From NCBI GenBank assembly GCA_020354025.1, contig CP070638.1:1759140-1811855 (forward strand): a DNA stretch of 52,716 nucleotides, given 5' to 3'. The first letter of the stretch is position 1. Each line of letters opens with the position of its first letter. This document shows positions 34,328-43,033 of the stretch, in pieces. The notes under the pieces are model-generated. The model searched no databases. It was given only the letters and a program-made list of their open reading frames with translations, and had not been told where the DNA came from. The position numbers were made by a program, and so were the translations under genes. The DNA is from Fidelibacterota bacterium. Lineage in GTDB: Bacteria; Fidelibacterota; Marinisomatia; SCGC-AAA003-L08; TS1B11.

Positions 34328-37231
34328 CTAGAACGGCGAAACCAATCCCAGGCGCAGGTACGTGAGCGGATCGCACTGCTGCCAGGCTTCCTGGTCCCCC
34401 GCCTGCCCATATGCCAGCGTTAGCAGGGGGAAACTGCCGATCACGATATTACCCTTCACTTCAACACCGTGGGTGAACCGTGCATGAGCGGCGCTGCTTC
34501 CCCTGTCCCAGACCTGCCCGAAATCAGCGAACAAGGCCGCGGTGAACTGCCCCAATCCCAATCCCAATACCTGCACCAGGGATTCCTCCACCAGCGGCAG
34601 GCGCAGCTCCAGTGTACCTGAGACAACCCTATTGCCCAGCTTTGGCTCCGTCAGTCCTCGTAGGCTGTGGAGCTCCGGTGCCTCAATGAATTCTCCAAGC
34701 AGACCAAGCGCAGAGCCGGGATTCAGGTAAACCGGCGAATCAGTGAGTAAGCCAATGCCATCCTGCCGGGGCCAGGTGCCCGTGAGGACCGCCCCTGCCA
34801 ACCGGGCGAAAACCACCAGCGGTGTCTTGGGTACATTCCGGTGAGCAAAGACTTCCGCTTCCCCTTTACCATATTGAAAATCGCCGAACAGTACGGTAGT
34901 ATAGTGGTCATAGCGCAGCCTGAAGCCGGTACCTCCTGGGGGCAGATAGCCCGCTGCTCGGTGCGGCCGCTGCGATTTCCACTGATAAAGGAAGGAAATT
35001 CTCCCTTCCCGCACATCCACTGGCAATCCCAGGGCCCCCGTCGTATCCACTGGTATTCCTTCCACCGGCCGACGGTCAAAACCACCTGCATTGATGGCCA
35101 CCAAATGCTCGGACGTCAGGCGGTGTCCCAGATTGAAGGGATAGAGGGTTCCGACCTCCATACCGCTGACCTCTTCCAGCAGGTAGCCGCTGCCGTAACC
35201 CCTGATCCTGAACTTGAAATCCCGGTAGGCTGAGAGTGTGAGAAAAGGGGCGAACCGCGCGCTTGTCCAGGATGCATATCCACCCCAATCCCGGTCCTGG
35301 TAAAGCGCTTCACCCGCAAGGATCAGCTGGTTCTTGCCCAAAGCATCCTGCCACACGCCTAGCGCACCGATGCCGTAAAAATCGGGCAGTATCAGACGGG
35401 CTAACGGCCGCCAGGTACCCCAGGAGCGGTAAGGGCGGGGACCTTCTGCAGAAGGGACTTCAGTCAGGTCAACGGACGGCACGGGGATCCCGGGTTGTCC
35501 ATCGCGCCAGCGGGTGAATTTCTCCCGCATTATCGGCGGATCACTATCTGCCACACTCCGGTCCATCGGCAGCCGGCGCACCCGTACCGTGTCCACGTCA
35601 CCCAGTGTCATAGCCACAACCTCACCGGTGCCGGGCATGATCTGGGCGGTATAGATCCCTTCGGCAACGTCAGTCACTGGGACTATTTCTCCCCCAGCGG
35701 CTGGTACCCGGTATAGGTTGGGGGTAGAGTTGCGGAAGGAAGTGAAGAGGATCCACTGCCCGTCCGCCGACCAAAGGGGAGCCAGGTCTTCCCCAGGATC
35801 GCTGGTCAGCTTGCGATAGCTCTTACCGTCAGCCCTCACTACGGCGACGTCCACATCACCATCCTCCTCTTGCACGGCAAAGACGATCTGTGATCCATCG
35901 GGGGACCACTGGGGGTCCTGCAATTGAACATCGCCGGTGAAGGTAGTCAGGCGGGCGGTATTATCTCCGGAGGGATCGGTAATGTAGAGGTTCGTGGTCA
36001 TTCCCGGATGAGCGGCGTAGAGAATATACCGTCCGTCAGGAGACCACGCAGGATCGGTAGCCCGGGCATTACTGGTAAGCCACCGCGCATTACCGCGCTC
36101 CACGTCAATCAGCCGGATATCCCACAGCAGGGAGCCATGACGCCCCCGGCGATATCCGCTGATGGCAATGGTTTTCCCGTCAGGTGACCAGGCCGGATTG
36201 CCACTGTACTGGCCGTAGTGTAGTTCCACCCTCCTGTGGGTACTGTCTGTGCTTACGGTATACAAACTCCAATCCCGCATTTCTTTACTGGCTCGTCCTA
36301 CTACGGCCACCCGGCTACTGTCAGGGGAAATGGCAAGGCCTTGGATAGATGTCAAATTGGGAATAACAACCGGCTCGCCCACTTCATCGACCCCCTCCTT
36401 CTGACCTCGATAACTGTAGTAGTAGGTATTCATCGTCCGGCGCCACTCTTCGTCAAATTGGGCCACGCTCTGACCGGTGATTTTCTTGAATGCCCGCCCG
36501 AAAAGGTACGGGAGCGTCAGCAGCTTGCGCTCGCCGATCTTCAGCTCATCCCGGTAGTGCACTAGCTTTGTGATAGTGGAATCGCCGTATTTGTCCGCCA
36601 GATATAGTACCTTGGCATACCCGGAATCGTGTGAATCCAAGCGGTTCATTCTATTCTTGTATGTATGAATCTTCATCTGGCTGTCACTGCGGCCTACCCG
36701 CCATTTCTCGGTGTAGTACTCCGCCGTCCCCTCGATAAACCAGCCCGGTACCATCAATAGGTTCAAGGTACCCAGCCAGGTCTTCAGGCCGTTCATCAGC
36801 ACCACGTGCTGGAACTCGTGGGCAATGACAGCCTTGAGCCACTTTTCGGAGCCCATGAACCATCCCGCTGCATCGTTCTGATAGGCCCAGATGAAGATCT
36901 GGTTGGACGGCATGGCGTATCCGTTCATGATTTCGTCTTCGGCTGTGAAGACCATATCAGTCCTGCCGAAGTCCGTCACTTGGAGCTGATCCATGACGGG
37001 CTGGTAGATCTGCTCAGCGATTGTGGCCCCCCTCCAGGCCACGTCCTCAAGGCCCTGGTGATAGTAGATGTTAAAGTGCTCGGTGGTGATAGCCTGCCAG
37101 TCCAGTTCCGCGTGGGTCCTGAGGTTCCACACCCAGAAACCCTGGCCTTGCAGTGTTGAGAAGAATAAGATTAACGCAAGACTGATCAGGTACAGGCAGC
37201 TGCCCGGCTGTTGTCTGACAAGGGGGATCAT
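34328..37231 (-). CDS. Peptidase MA-like / TolB propeller / outer-membrane barrel fusion
   Basis: A single 967-aa protein with three parts. Part 1 (about 40-280): zinc peptidase domain with HEFQH at 138-142 and E167 in WFIEGTAEY as third ligand. Part 2 (about 290-560): a TolB-like propeller with repeated PD40 motifs (NPAWSPDGK, DPAWSPDGR, DPQWSPDGS, PLWSADGQ). Part 3 (about 620-967): beta-strand-rich segment ending in Phe, like BamA/surface-antigen barrels. A signal peptide precedes (to about 30). It presumably sits in the outer membrane with peptidase and propeller in the periplasm. The natural substrate is unknown. Start set by GGGAG 8 bases before ATG. Similar fusions are known, as I recall, in FCB-group genomes. 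Confidence 0.85.
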   Translation of the reverse strand: MIPLVRQQPGSCLYLISLALILFFSTLQGQGFWVWNLRTHAELDWQAITTEHFNIYYHQGLEDVAWRGATIAEQIYQPVMDQLQVTDFGRTDMVFTAEDEIMNGYAMPSNQIFIWAYQNDAAGWFMGSEKWLKAVIAHEFQHVVLMNGLKTWLGTLNLLMVPGWFIEGTAEYYTEKWRVGRSDSQMKIHTYKNRMNRLDSHDSGYAKVLYLADKYGDSTITKLVHYRDELKIGERKLLTLPYLFGRAFKKITGQSVAQFDEEWRRTMNTYYYSYRGQKEGVDEVGEPVVIPNLTSIQGLAISPDSSRVAVVGRASKEMRDWSLYTVSTDSTHRRVELHYGQYSGNPAWSPDGKTIAISGYRRGRHGSLLWDIRLIDVERGNARWLTSNARATDPAWSPDGRYILYAAHPGMTTNLYITDPSGDNTARLTTFTGDVQLQDPQWSPDGSQIVFAVQEEDGDVDVAVVRADGKSYRKLTSDPGEDLAPLWSADGQWILFTSFRNSTPNLYRVPAAGGEIVPVTDVAEGIYTAQIMPGTGEVVAMTLGDVDTVRVRRLPMDRSVADSDPPIMREKFTRWRDGQPGIPVPSVDLTEVPSAEGPRPYRSWGTWRPLARLILPDFYGIGALGVWQDALGKNQLILAGEALYQDRDWGGYASWTSARFAPFLTLSAYRDFKFRIRGYGSGYLLEEVSGMEVGTLYPFNLGHRLTSEHLVAINAGGFDRRPVEGIPVDTTGALGLPVDVREGRISFLYQWKSQRPHRAAGYLPPGGTGFRLRYDHYTTVLFGDFQYGKGEAEVFAHRNVPKTPLVVFARLAGAVLTGTWPRQDGIGLLTDSPVYLNPGSALGLLGEFIEAPELHSLRGLTEPKLGNRVVSGTLELRLPLVEESLVQVLGLGLGQFTAALFADFGQVWDRGSSAAHARFTHGVEVKGNIVIGSFPLLTLAYGQAGDQEAWQQCDPLTYLRLGLVSPF

Positions 37232-37339
37232 GTCTATTGCTCCCTTATGAGCGATCCTGGATTGGATCTAGGGTGATTGCGAATCCCCGCCCTACTTCAG
37301 AGGACTCGAATTGGATCTGGATCTGGTGGAAACATGTGG

Positions 37340-37373
37340 GAAGCTGTCGGCCTCCCCCGGAGGCCGCGGCTTC
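37340..37373 (-). terminator. Strong GC hairpin behind the FmdB gene
   Basis: GGCCTCC (37349-37355) pairs with GGAGGCC (37359-37365) around CCC, and GAAGC/GCTTC extend it. It lies 5 bases past the stop codon of the ArsR-DUF302-rhodanese-FmdB operon. No U-run. Confidence 0.5.
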
Positions 37374-37377
37374 AGGC

Positions 37378-37596
37378 TCAGGTGAAACCGGAATCCCGGG
37401 AAGCCCGCGGACAAGCCCGAGCCGAATCAGTCACTTGATTACCACCTATGACGGTTGCCTTCATGCTCAGCAGCTTTTCAGCCTTGTGCTCCTTGCAGCG
37501 AGGACACTCGACGTCTCCAACAGGCGTATCACTTGAGGCTACCAGTGCGCTGAAGGTATTGTCGCAGGATCGGCAGCGATATTCGTAAACCGGCAT
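37378..37596 (-). CDS. FmdB-family zinc-ribbon protein
   Basis: Small (72 aa) zinc ribbon with paired cysteines C8/C11 and C31/C34; MPVYEYRC at the start is the family hallmark. Function of the family is regulatory or unknown. Its ATG overlaps the stop codon of the rhodanese gene (TAATG), so it belongs to the same operon as the last gene. Confidence 0.85.
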   Translation of the reverse strand: MPVYEYRCRSCDNTFSALVASSDTPVGDVECPRCKEHKAEKLLSMKATVIGGNQVTDSARACPRASRDSGFT

Positions 37597-38084
37597 TAGT
37601 CAGGATTTTCTCTCGATTTGCTCTGTTTTCCAGCCAGGTTCCGCCACGCCTGCATTCCTCCGGTGACATTGAAAGCCTGGAAGCCCGCATCAATTAGCAT
37701 GCGGGTGGCGCGTGCGGAGCGCCCGCCGGAGCGGCAGATCACGGAGATGGGCTGATCCTTCACATCCGCGAGTTCGTCGAGGCGCTGCGCCAGTTCCCGT
37801 ACGGGAATGAGGCGTGCCCCTTCTATATGACCTAGGGGACCATCGTATTCTTCGGGTGTACGTACATCCAGGACAAAAGTGGCTGTGTCGGCAGCAATGC
37901 TGTCTTTCAAGGCCTCAACGGTGATTGTGGGTAGCTCTTCTTTCGCACTTACCCCTGGACCTGCGCCGGGACTCGTGTTAGCGGCATCCGGACGTTGAAC
38001 ACAGTTCACCGCTAAGAGGGCAATACAGAACAGCTGGATAAAGTAGCGTTTCACAATTAAAACAACTGCCAGGTTAGACCGCAT
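37596..38084 (-). CDS. Rhodanese-domain lipoprotein
   Basis: Single rhodanese domain (about 50-150) that transfers sulfane sulfur; active-site loop CRSGGRS with C117 in the position of the persulfide cysteine. The N-terminus carries a lipoprotein-type signal (C28 in LLAVNCVQ), so it works in the periplasm. It starts 11 bases inside the DUF302 gene and is followed without gap by the zinc-ribbon gene. A GTG at 38051 is an alternative start. Partnered with DUF302 and ArsR, it suggests handling of reactive sulfur. Confidence 0.9.
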   Translation of the reverse strand: MRSNLAVVLIVKRYFIQLFCIALLAVNCVQRPDAANTSPGAGPGVSAKEELPTITVEALKDSIAADTATFVLDVRTPEEYDGPLGHIEGARLIPVRELAQRLDELADVKDQPISVICRSGGRSARATRMLIDAGFQAFNVTGGMQAWRNLAGKQSKSRENPD

Positions 38085-38460
38085 CTATAGCGGCGCGCAA
38101 CCAACGGTTAACGTCCAACGCCGTTTGCGCCAATTCGGGGCGCTCGACCACTCTTAACATGGCCTCCGCATCCACGGCTGCAATGCGTACAGTATCGTCA
38201 TCGTTCTGGGACACGGTAACATTACATGGTAGGAGAAGTCCAATCTCCGGGACAGTGGAAAGGGCTTTCAGAGCGCTGGGTGGATGGCAGGCCCCTAGAA
38301 TCTTGTACGCGGGAAAGTCCACACCGAGCTTCTTTTCCAGGGTGGCTTTCACATCGATCTCGGTGAGTACGCCAAAGCCCTGCTTCTGCAGGGTGTTGCG
38401 TACACGAGATTCAGCCTCTTCGAAACGCAGCTGGACATCACGATGATAACCGATCTTCAT
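38074..38460 (-). CDS. DUF302 family protein
   Basis: A 128-aa domain of the DUF302 family, recognised by GVLTEIDVKATL, GACHPPSALKAL and LLLPCNV. Function is unknown; family members are often near sulfur, copper or redox genes. Cys in GACHPP and LLPCNV could bind metal or sulfur. It is the first structural gene after the ArsR regulator (64 bases) and overlaps the rhodanese gene. Confidence 0.9.
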   Translation of the reverse strand: MKIGYHRDVQLRFEEAESRVRNTLQKQGFGVLTEIDVKATLEKKLGVDFPAYKILGACHPPSALKALSTVPEIGLLLPCNVTVSQNDDDTVRIAAVDAEAMLRVVERPELAQTALDVNRWLRAAIDAV

Positions 38461-38524
38461 GGTTGATAGAGATCCCGGCCTGGACTAGAGAACGATATTG
38501 GCGGCGTATCGTTGGCTCAGACGA

Positions 38525-38845
38525 TCAATGTACGTCGTGCCAGAGCTCCTGGCACCTGCGAAGGCCCTCCAGCAGCTTCTTCCCTGGGTCCGCAGTGACG
38601 CGGTAGAATATGGAAGTCCCCTGTCGCCGACGCTGGATAAACTCAGCCTCACGGAGAATCTTCAGATGCTGACTGGTCATAGCCTGGGTGAGCCCTACAT
38701 GCCTTTGGATGGCTGTAACCGACTCTTCATCCCCCTCGATGAAGTGCAGGATCTGCAGCCGGGCGGGGTGGCTCATAATCTTCAGCAGTGAGGCAGCTCT
38801 CGCTAGACTCGCTCTCGTAGGTGTTGGTGAATCTTTAGCTTTCAT
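38525..38845 (-). CDS. ArsR-family transcriptional regulator
   Basis: Winged-helix repressor of 106 aa. The ArsR pattern is clear: SHPARLQILHFI (about 25-36), helix-turn-helix QRHVGLTQAMTSQHLKIL (about 47-64), then the wing RRQGTSIFYRV. The metal-site motif ELCVCDL of ArsR/SmtB is missing, and there is only one cysteine (C98 near the end), so ordinary thiolate metal sensing is unlikely. Sensing of sulfur species is an inference from its operon with a rhodanese and DUF302. A TATAAT box lies upstream (38871-38876). Confidence 0.88.
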   Translation of the reverse strand: MKAKDSPTPTRASLARAASLLKIMSHPARLQILHFIEGDEESVTAIQRHVGLTQAMTSQHLKILREAEFIQRRRQGTSIFYRVTADPGKKLLEGLRRCQELWHDVH

Positions 38846-38861
38846 GTCTGAATTTAAGCAA

Positions 38862-38880
38862 TCTTACTATATTATAACAA
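38862..38880 (-). promoter_or_regulatory. Promoter region with TATAAT and dyad before ArsR
   Basis: TATAAT (38871-38876, minus strand) is 26 bases before the ArsR start. The surrounding TATT-gttat-AATA dyad could be a self-regulatory ArsR operator. No consensus -35. Confidence 0.35.
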
Positions 38881-38983
38881 TACGATATGCTTATTTTGCG
38901 TCCGTAAATTCATTCTCCCAGCCAAGATGTGATTTTCGTCACATCTGCACTTCTCGTAGATGATACCTTTCTGTGAATTTGGG

Positions 38984-40774
38984 CTAGAATGGCCAGAGCC
39001 GGGGGATCAGGAACGAGCCCAGTAGCCAGAAACCCATGTTGAGAAAAACGCCGAAACGCAAGTAATCCCTGAAGCGGTAACTGCCGGGACCGTAGACCAT
39101 CATGTTGGTCTGGTAGGACATGGGAGTCATGAACGCCGCTGAGGATGCAAACGCGACGGCAATCAGGAACGGCCGTGCATCAACGCCCAACGCTGCGGCC
39201 AGACTCAGGGCTACTGGTGCCACTATCAGAGCTGTGGCGTTGTTGGACACTACTTCTGTCAATAGTGACGTCACGAGGTAGACCAGCGAAAGCGCCACCA
39301 TAGGTGCCAGGTCGGGCGGCCAGTGGTTCGCAAAGGTCAGGATTCCCGAAGCGATGAACCGGGCAGTGCCCGTTGTCTCCATGGCGTAGCCCACCGGTAT
39401 AAAAGCGGCGATAAGCAGGAGAACTGACCATTCCACCGAACGATAGGCTTCCCGGATGTCAACGGCGCGCATGAAGAGAAGTACTACCACGGCCAACAAT
39501 GAGCCACGTAGAATATCTATTGCCCCGGTACTTACCAGGATCAATAGGATGGGCAGGATCGCCATCACGACCCACCAGGAACGACCCCTATGCAGCTTGT
39601 ATTCAGCCTCGGAGATAATGATCATATCATCAGACCGGCGCAGCTCGTTTAGCCGCTCCTTGGGTGCTAGCATCAGGAGGGTATCCGAAGCCTGCAGGGA
39701 GGCGTGAGCGATTTTCTTCCTCAGGGTGGAGCCATGGCGGCGCACTGCTAGCACAAAGGCTCCGTAGCGACGCCGGAAATCGAGCTCCCGCAAGGTCTTG
39801 TTGATAAGCCGGCTGGTCTGGGTTACAAGACCCTCCGCCAGCACCTGCTCATTTGCAGCCAGTGCCTCATCACCTAGCTTGATATCAGAAAGCAGGCTCA
39901 CTCCTTGCTCTTTTCTCAACCGCATTATGTTATCCACCACTCCTCTCACTATCATGGTATCGCCTGGCAGGAGGGGTATGTTGCGAATATTCTCAACGAT
40001 GCGGCGCTTATCCCGGAGGATGGCCAGAACGGTAATGTCGTAATTCTGGTTAACCCCGACGTCCTTGCAGGTCTTCCCGGTTAGGGCAGAGTCTTCCTGC
40101 ACACGCAGCTCGGTCAAGTATGTGCCCATGTGATATTTCCCCGTTAAAGAATCGAGGCCCGCCCGGGAAGGCAGTATTCTCCGGGCAAATATCGTCGCGT
40201 AGGCTACACCCGCCAGGGCATAGATCCAGCCCATGCGGGTAAACTCGAACATCCCCAGCGCTGGCATACCTGATCCGGTCACAAAGGAGTTGACGATGAG
40301 GTTGGTGGAGGTGCCGATAAGGGTGAGGGTGCCACCCACGATGGCCGCGTAAGACAGGGGCAGTAAGACCTTGCTGGGACTGATGCGCAGCCTGCGGGAC
40401 AGGTCGATGGCCAAGGGGATAAACATCGCTACCACGGCTGTGTTGTTAAGAAATGCCGACGACAGGCTCACCGTCACCAGCATGATGGTGACACCCAGCC
40501 ATTTTCGCGGCCCTACCATCTGGCTGAGGCGTCCCGCTGCCACCTCCAGTAATCCTGTCTTGGTTAGAGCATGACTCAGGACGAACAACATGCCGATAGT
40601 GACGACCGCCGGATTTGAAAGCCCTACTACTGCATGTTGAGCATCGACGATGCCCACCACCAGGAGGATGGCCAGCATCCCGAGGGCGGTAACCTCCATG
40701 GGAAACAGCTCCAGGGCAAACACCAATAAGGTGACCACCAGTAGTCCGAGCATAAACAGTATTTCAAGGGTCAT
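38984..40774 (-). CDS. SLC13-family permease with two RCK_C domains
   Basis: Anion transporter-like membrane protein (596 aa). SLC13/ArsB-superfamily helices at both ends carry FLNNTAVVAMFIP (about 107), GTSTNLIVNSF (about 154) and NNATALIVAP (about 522). Between them, about residues 215-395, are two soluble RCK/TrkA-C domains (each with a LPGDTMIV-like or ASDTLLML strand). This layout is known from predicted sulfate/Na+ permeases in cyanobacteria and Proteobacteria. With the ArsR-rhodanese operon downstream, sulfate or sulfite transport is a reasonable inference. The start lacks a clear Shine-Dalgarno. Confidence 0.85.
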   Translation of the reverse strand: MTLEILFMLGLLVVTLLVFALELFPMEVTALGMLAILLVVGIVDAQHAVVGLSNPAVVTIGMLFVLSHALTKTGLLEVAAGRLSQMVGPRKWLGVTIMLVTVSLSSAFLNNTAVVAMFIPLAIDLSRRLRISPSKVLLPLSYAAIVGGTLTLIGTSTNLIVNSFVTGSGMPALGMFEFTRMGWIYALAGVAYATIFARRILPSRAGLDSLTGKYHMGTYLTELRVQEDSALTGKTCKDVGVNQNYDITVLAILRDKRRIVENIRNIPLLPGDTMIVRGVVDNIMRLRKEQGVSLLSDIKLGDEALAANEQVLAEGLVTQTSRLINKTLRELDFRRRYGAFVLAVRRHGSTLRKKIAHASLQASDTLLMLAPKERLNELRRSDDMIIISEAEYKLHRGRSWWVVMAILPILLILVSTGAIDILRGSLLAVVVLLFMRAVDIREAYRSVEWSVLLLIAAFIPVGYAMETTGTARFIASGILTFANHWPPDLAPMVALSLVYLVTSLLTEVVSNNATALIVAPVALSLAAALGVDARPFLIAVAFASSAAFMTPMSYQTNMMVYGPGSYRFRDYLRFGVFLNMGFWLLGSFLIPRLWPF

Positions 40775-40818
40775 AGGGTGTTATAGCGTCCGTACATGGA
40801 GTGTTATCGGTGCTGCGT

Positions 40819-40843
40819 CAGGCAGACCGGCTGCTTCTGCCTG
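40819..40843 (-). terminator. Hairpin after the DUF1015 gene
   Basis: CAGGCAGA pairs perfectly with TCTGCCTG around a 9-base loop, 5 bases past the stop of DUF1015. No U-run follows. Confidence 0.45.
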
Positions 40844-40847
40844 GTGT

Positions 40848-42086
40848 TCAGTCCAGCCAAGCATTGATAAATCCCGCTAGGAACTTGGGGTAGAAGTATG
40901 TGGATTTCGCTGGTAGTACCTCCTGATGTTCCGCGGCATCCAGAAGCGCCCTGATAGAAGTAGGCCTCAGCAGGAACGCACATTGCCCGGTTGCCTTCGC
41001 GGCTTCCACTGCATCTTCGGCATCGTGAAAGTAGCCGAAAGTTGCGGTGTCCAGCCGGTCGACGCCAATTAAGTGTGGAAGGATACGCTCATGGAGTACT
41101 ACTACATCTCCTCGCTCCCTTCCAGGCCCGCCAGGCCTTGCTGCGGAACTGTTTCCCTCCTGCCACCCGATTTGGAATACTCGATCCGCAGCCGGTGCCG
41201 CGGCTAGGATGATCCCGCTCTCCGGATTGCCGGCGGATTCCTGATAAAGGCGCGGCCAGTTTTCGAGGGGATGCGCTTCTACGGAAAACTCACCAGACAG
41301 CGCCTGACATAAAGCCTGGCTATCAATGGGAAAACTGACGGTGCGGTGGGTGGGCAAGACCACCAACCCGGCATCGCTGCTCGGTACTAGCGTCATCAGT
41401 GTAGATCCTGTTCGGCCGAGCTCCTGGTAGTAAGCTACACTGGTCTCGTAGCGATGGTGGCCGTCGGCGATGGTTATAGTGCGACCCTGGAGACTGGACT
41501 GAAGGGCGCTGATGGTTTCTTCATCCGTGATTCCGAAAAGGCGGGAGTGGTGACCGTCATCACCACGGGCGGTCTGCAAGGGCTCCTGGTTACCCGCTGC
41601 CGCCAGCCTCGCCGCCAATTCTTCATCTCCCTCAAAGATACCGAACATCTGGCTGAACTGGGCACCGGTTGCCTGGAACAGCTTCAAGCGGTCCGCTTTT
41701 GGCCCGGCGTGGGTGTGTTCGTGGCGCATGACACCGCCCGGCCGGTAGGATTCGCAGGCCACTTTAGCTACTAGAGCTCTGCGGATATAGGTGGTATCCT
41801 CAAGGCTGAATTCCTGTTCCCATAAGTACAAAGCCGGCTTTTCGAGGAGTCTCAAGACTCCGGACTGCAGCCAGTTCTCAAACAACCGCGCCGCCTCCTG
41901 GTAGTGGTCACCGCCCGATGAGGCCTCCGGGAGGGTCAGCCGTACCACGTTTCTGGGATGCCTGTCCCGCAGCTCCGCTTCAACGGTGGAGTCAATCACA
42001 TCGTAAGGCGGGGCGACAAAGGGCGTCACATCAGAACCCGTCTCGGGCTGGAACAGAATGGCTGAAAATGGATGTAACTCTGCCAA
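40848..42086 (-). CDS. DUF1015 family protein
   Basis: Conserved bacterial protein of unknown function, 412 aa. Hallmarks: FVAPPYDVI (23-31), RHEHTHAGPKADRL (about 121-134) and IADGHHRYET (about 206-215). Start is TTG at 42086 with GAGG 7 bases before it; an in-frame TGA 4 codons upstream leaves no other upstream start. It shares the minus strand with the SLC13 gene but is separated by a hairpin, and it is unrelated in function to either neighbour as far as I can see. Confidence 0.88.
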   Translation of the reverse strand: MAELHPFSAILFQPETGSDVTPFVAPPYDVIDSTVEAELRDRHPRNVVRLTLPEASSGGDHYQEAARLFENWLQSGVLRLLEKPALYLWEQEFSLEDTTYIRRALVAKVACESYRPGGVMRHEHTHAGPKADRLKLFQATGAQFSQMFGIFEGDEELAARLAAAGNQEPLQTARGDDGHHSRLFGITDEETISALQSSLQGRTITIADGHHRYETSVAYYQELGRTGSTLMTLVPSSDAGLVVLPTHRTVSFPIDSQALCQALSGEFSVEAHPLENWPRLYQESAGNPESGIILAAAPAADRVFQIGWQEGNSSAARPGGPGRERGDVVVLHERILPHLIGVDRLDTATFGYFHDAEDAVEAAKATGQCAFLLRPTSIRALLDAAEHQEVLPAKSTYFYPKFLAGFINAWLD

Positions 42087-42241
42087 GACTCGGCCTCAAA
42101 TAATCCTGTTAGCTGCGAACTTACCCCTCCCGGCGGCGGAAAGAAAGATCATGAATGGCGCAGGAAACGCAGTTGCTTTCGTTTGGAGTCCATCCGGTTA
42201 ACGGGCCGGACCGACGGGTCAAGATTCAGTCGGATTGCCTG

Positions 42242-43021
42242 CTACTGGCTCAGCTCCATTTTGAAAACGCTCACAGACCCGAATGCCCCATAGCCGCCGG
42301 TTACGGTGGTAACCGTCTCCAGGTAAGTTTGGTATTTGATAGTCGTGACCGCAGTCAGGTACTCAGCGAGGTTGGCGTCATAGCCATAAATATGGATTGT
42401 CATAACCTGCCCAGGTCCTACGCTGGGATTGAATGCAACCGGTAAAACACCCTCGCCTTGATTGGAAAACCGGGAATGCAGCGAGTCCGACGGTGATATG
42501 AGATAAACGTCGTAAAGATAGGTATCGGTGGTTGTCAGCAGATCAAAGGATAATATACTTTCAGAGATTGTCAGTGTGGTCGTGTCAATGGCCGGCTTGA
42601 CGGGCACTTCCGTTGTGGCTGTTAGCGTGTCAAGCTCGGAATGGGTGATGGTCAGGGCATACTGCTCACCGGCGGTGGGAAAAAAGTCGGGATTGGTATA
42701 TGTCCAAGCCCAAACGGTATCAGCTTCGAAAAGATAAGTGGTCGTATCAGTGGCCTTCCGCACGACAACCTCGGCATCTTCGATAATGATGGGAAATTCC
42801 ACATCATATATTTCCTCTGTCCGGCAGGCCTGCTCAACATGAATAAAGGAAGTGCCAGTGGAATCGTCCAGCCTCAGGATGCCCAGGATGTTCAGGCCTC
42901 GTTCGAATTTGGTCTTGATAATAGTAGTGGGCTGGGGGCCGGGTTCGGTGGGTAGGTCGCAGGCGGTCCCGATAAGAACAACGACAAATATGGCGAAGGT
43001 TATTTTGTTACTTCTTTTCAT
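42242..43021 (-). CDS. DUF4249-like lipoprotein, TonB-receptor partner
   Basis: A 259-aa lipoprotein (C21 in GTACDLPT) rich in beta strands. Position 12 bases after a TonB-dependent receptor, size and the early pattern of Cys then a Thr/Glu-rich domain match the DUF4249 lipoproteins that accompany receptors in Bacteroidetes. It may sit on the cell surface and bind the receptor's ligand. The ligand is unknown. Confidence 0.75.
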   Translation of the reverse strand: MKRSNKITFAIFVVVLIGTACDLPTEPGPQPTTIIKTKFERGLNILGILRLDDSTGTSFIHVEQACRTEEIYDVEFPIIIEDAEVVVRKATDTTTYLFEADTVWAWTYTNPDFFPTAGEQYALTITHSELDTLTATTEVPVKPAIDTTTLTISESILSFDLLTTTDTYLYDVYLISPSDSLHSRFSNQGEGVLPVAFNPSVGPGQVMTIHIYGYDANLAEYLTAVTTIKYQTYLETVTTVTGGYGAFGSVSVFKMELSQ

Positions 43022-43033
43022 ATCCGCTCACTC

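Noticed and set aside
34143-34331. 62-codon plus-strand frame near the barrel gene end
   Set aside because: Runs through a GC-rich hairpin and has no credible start or product.
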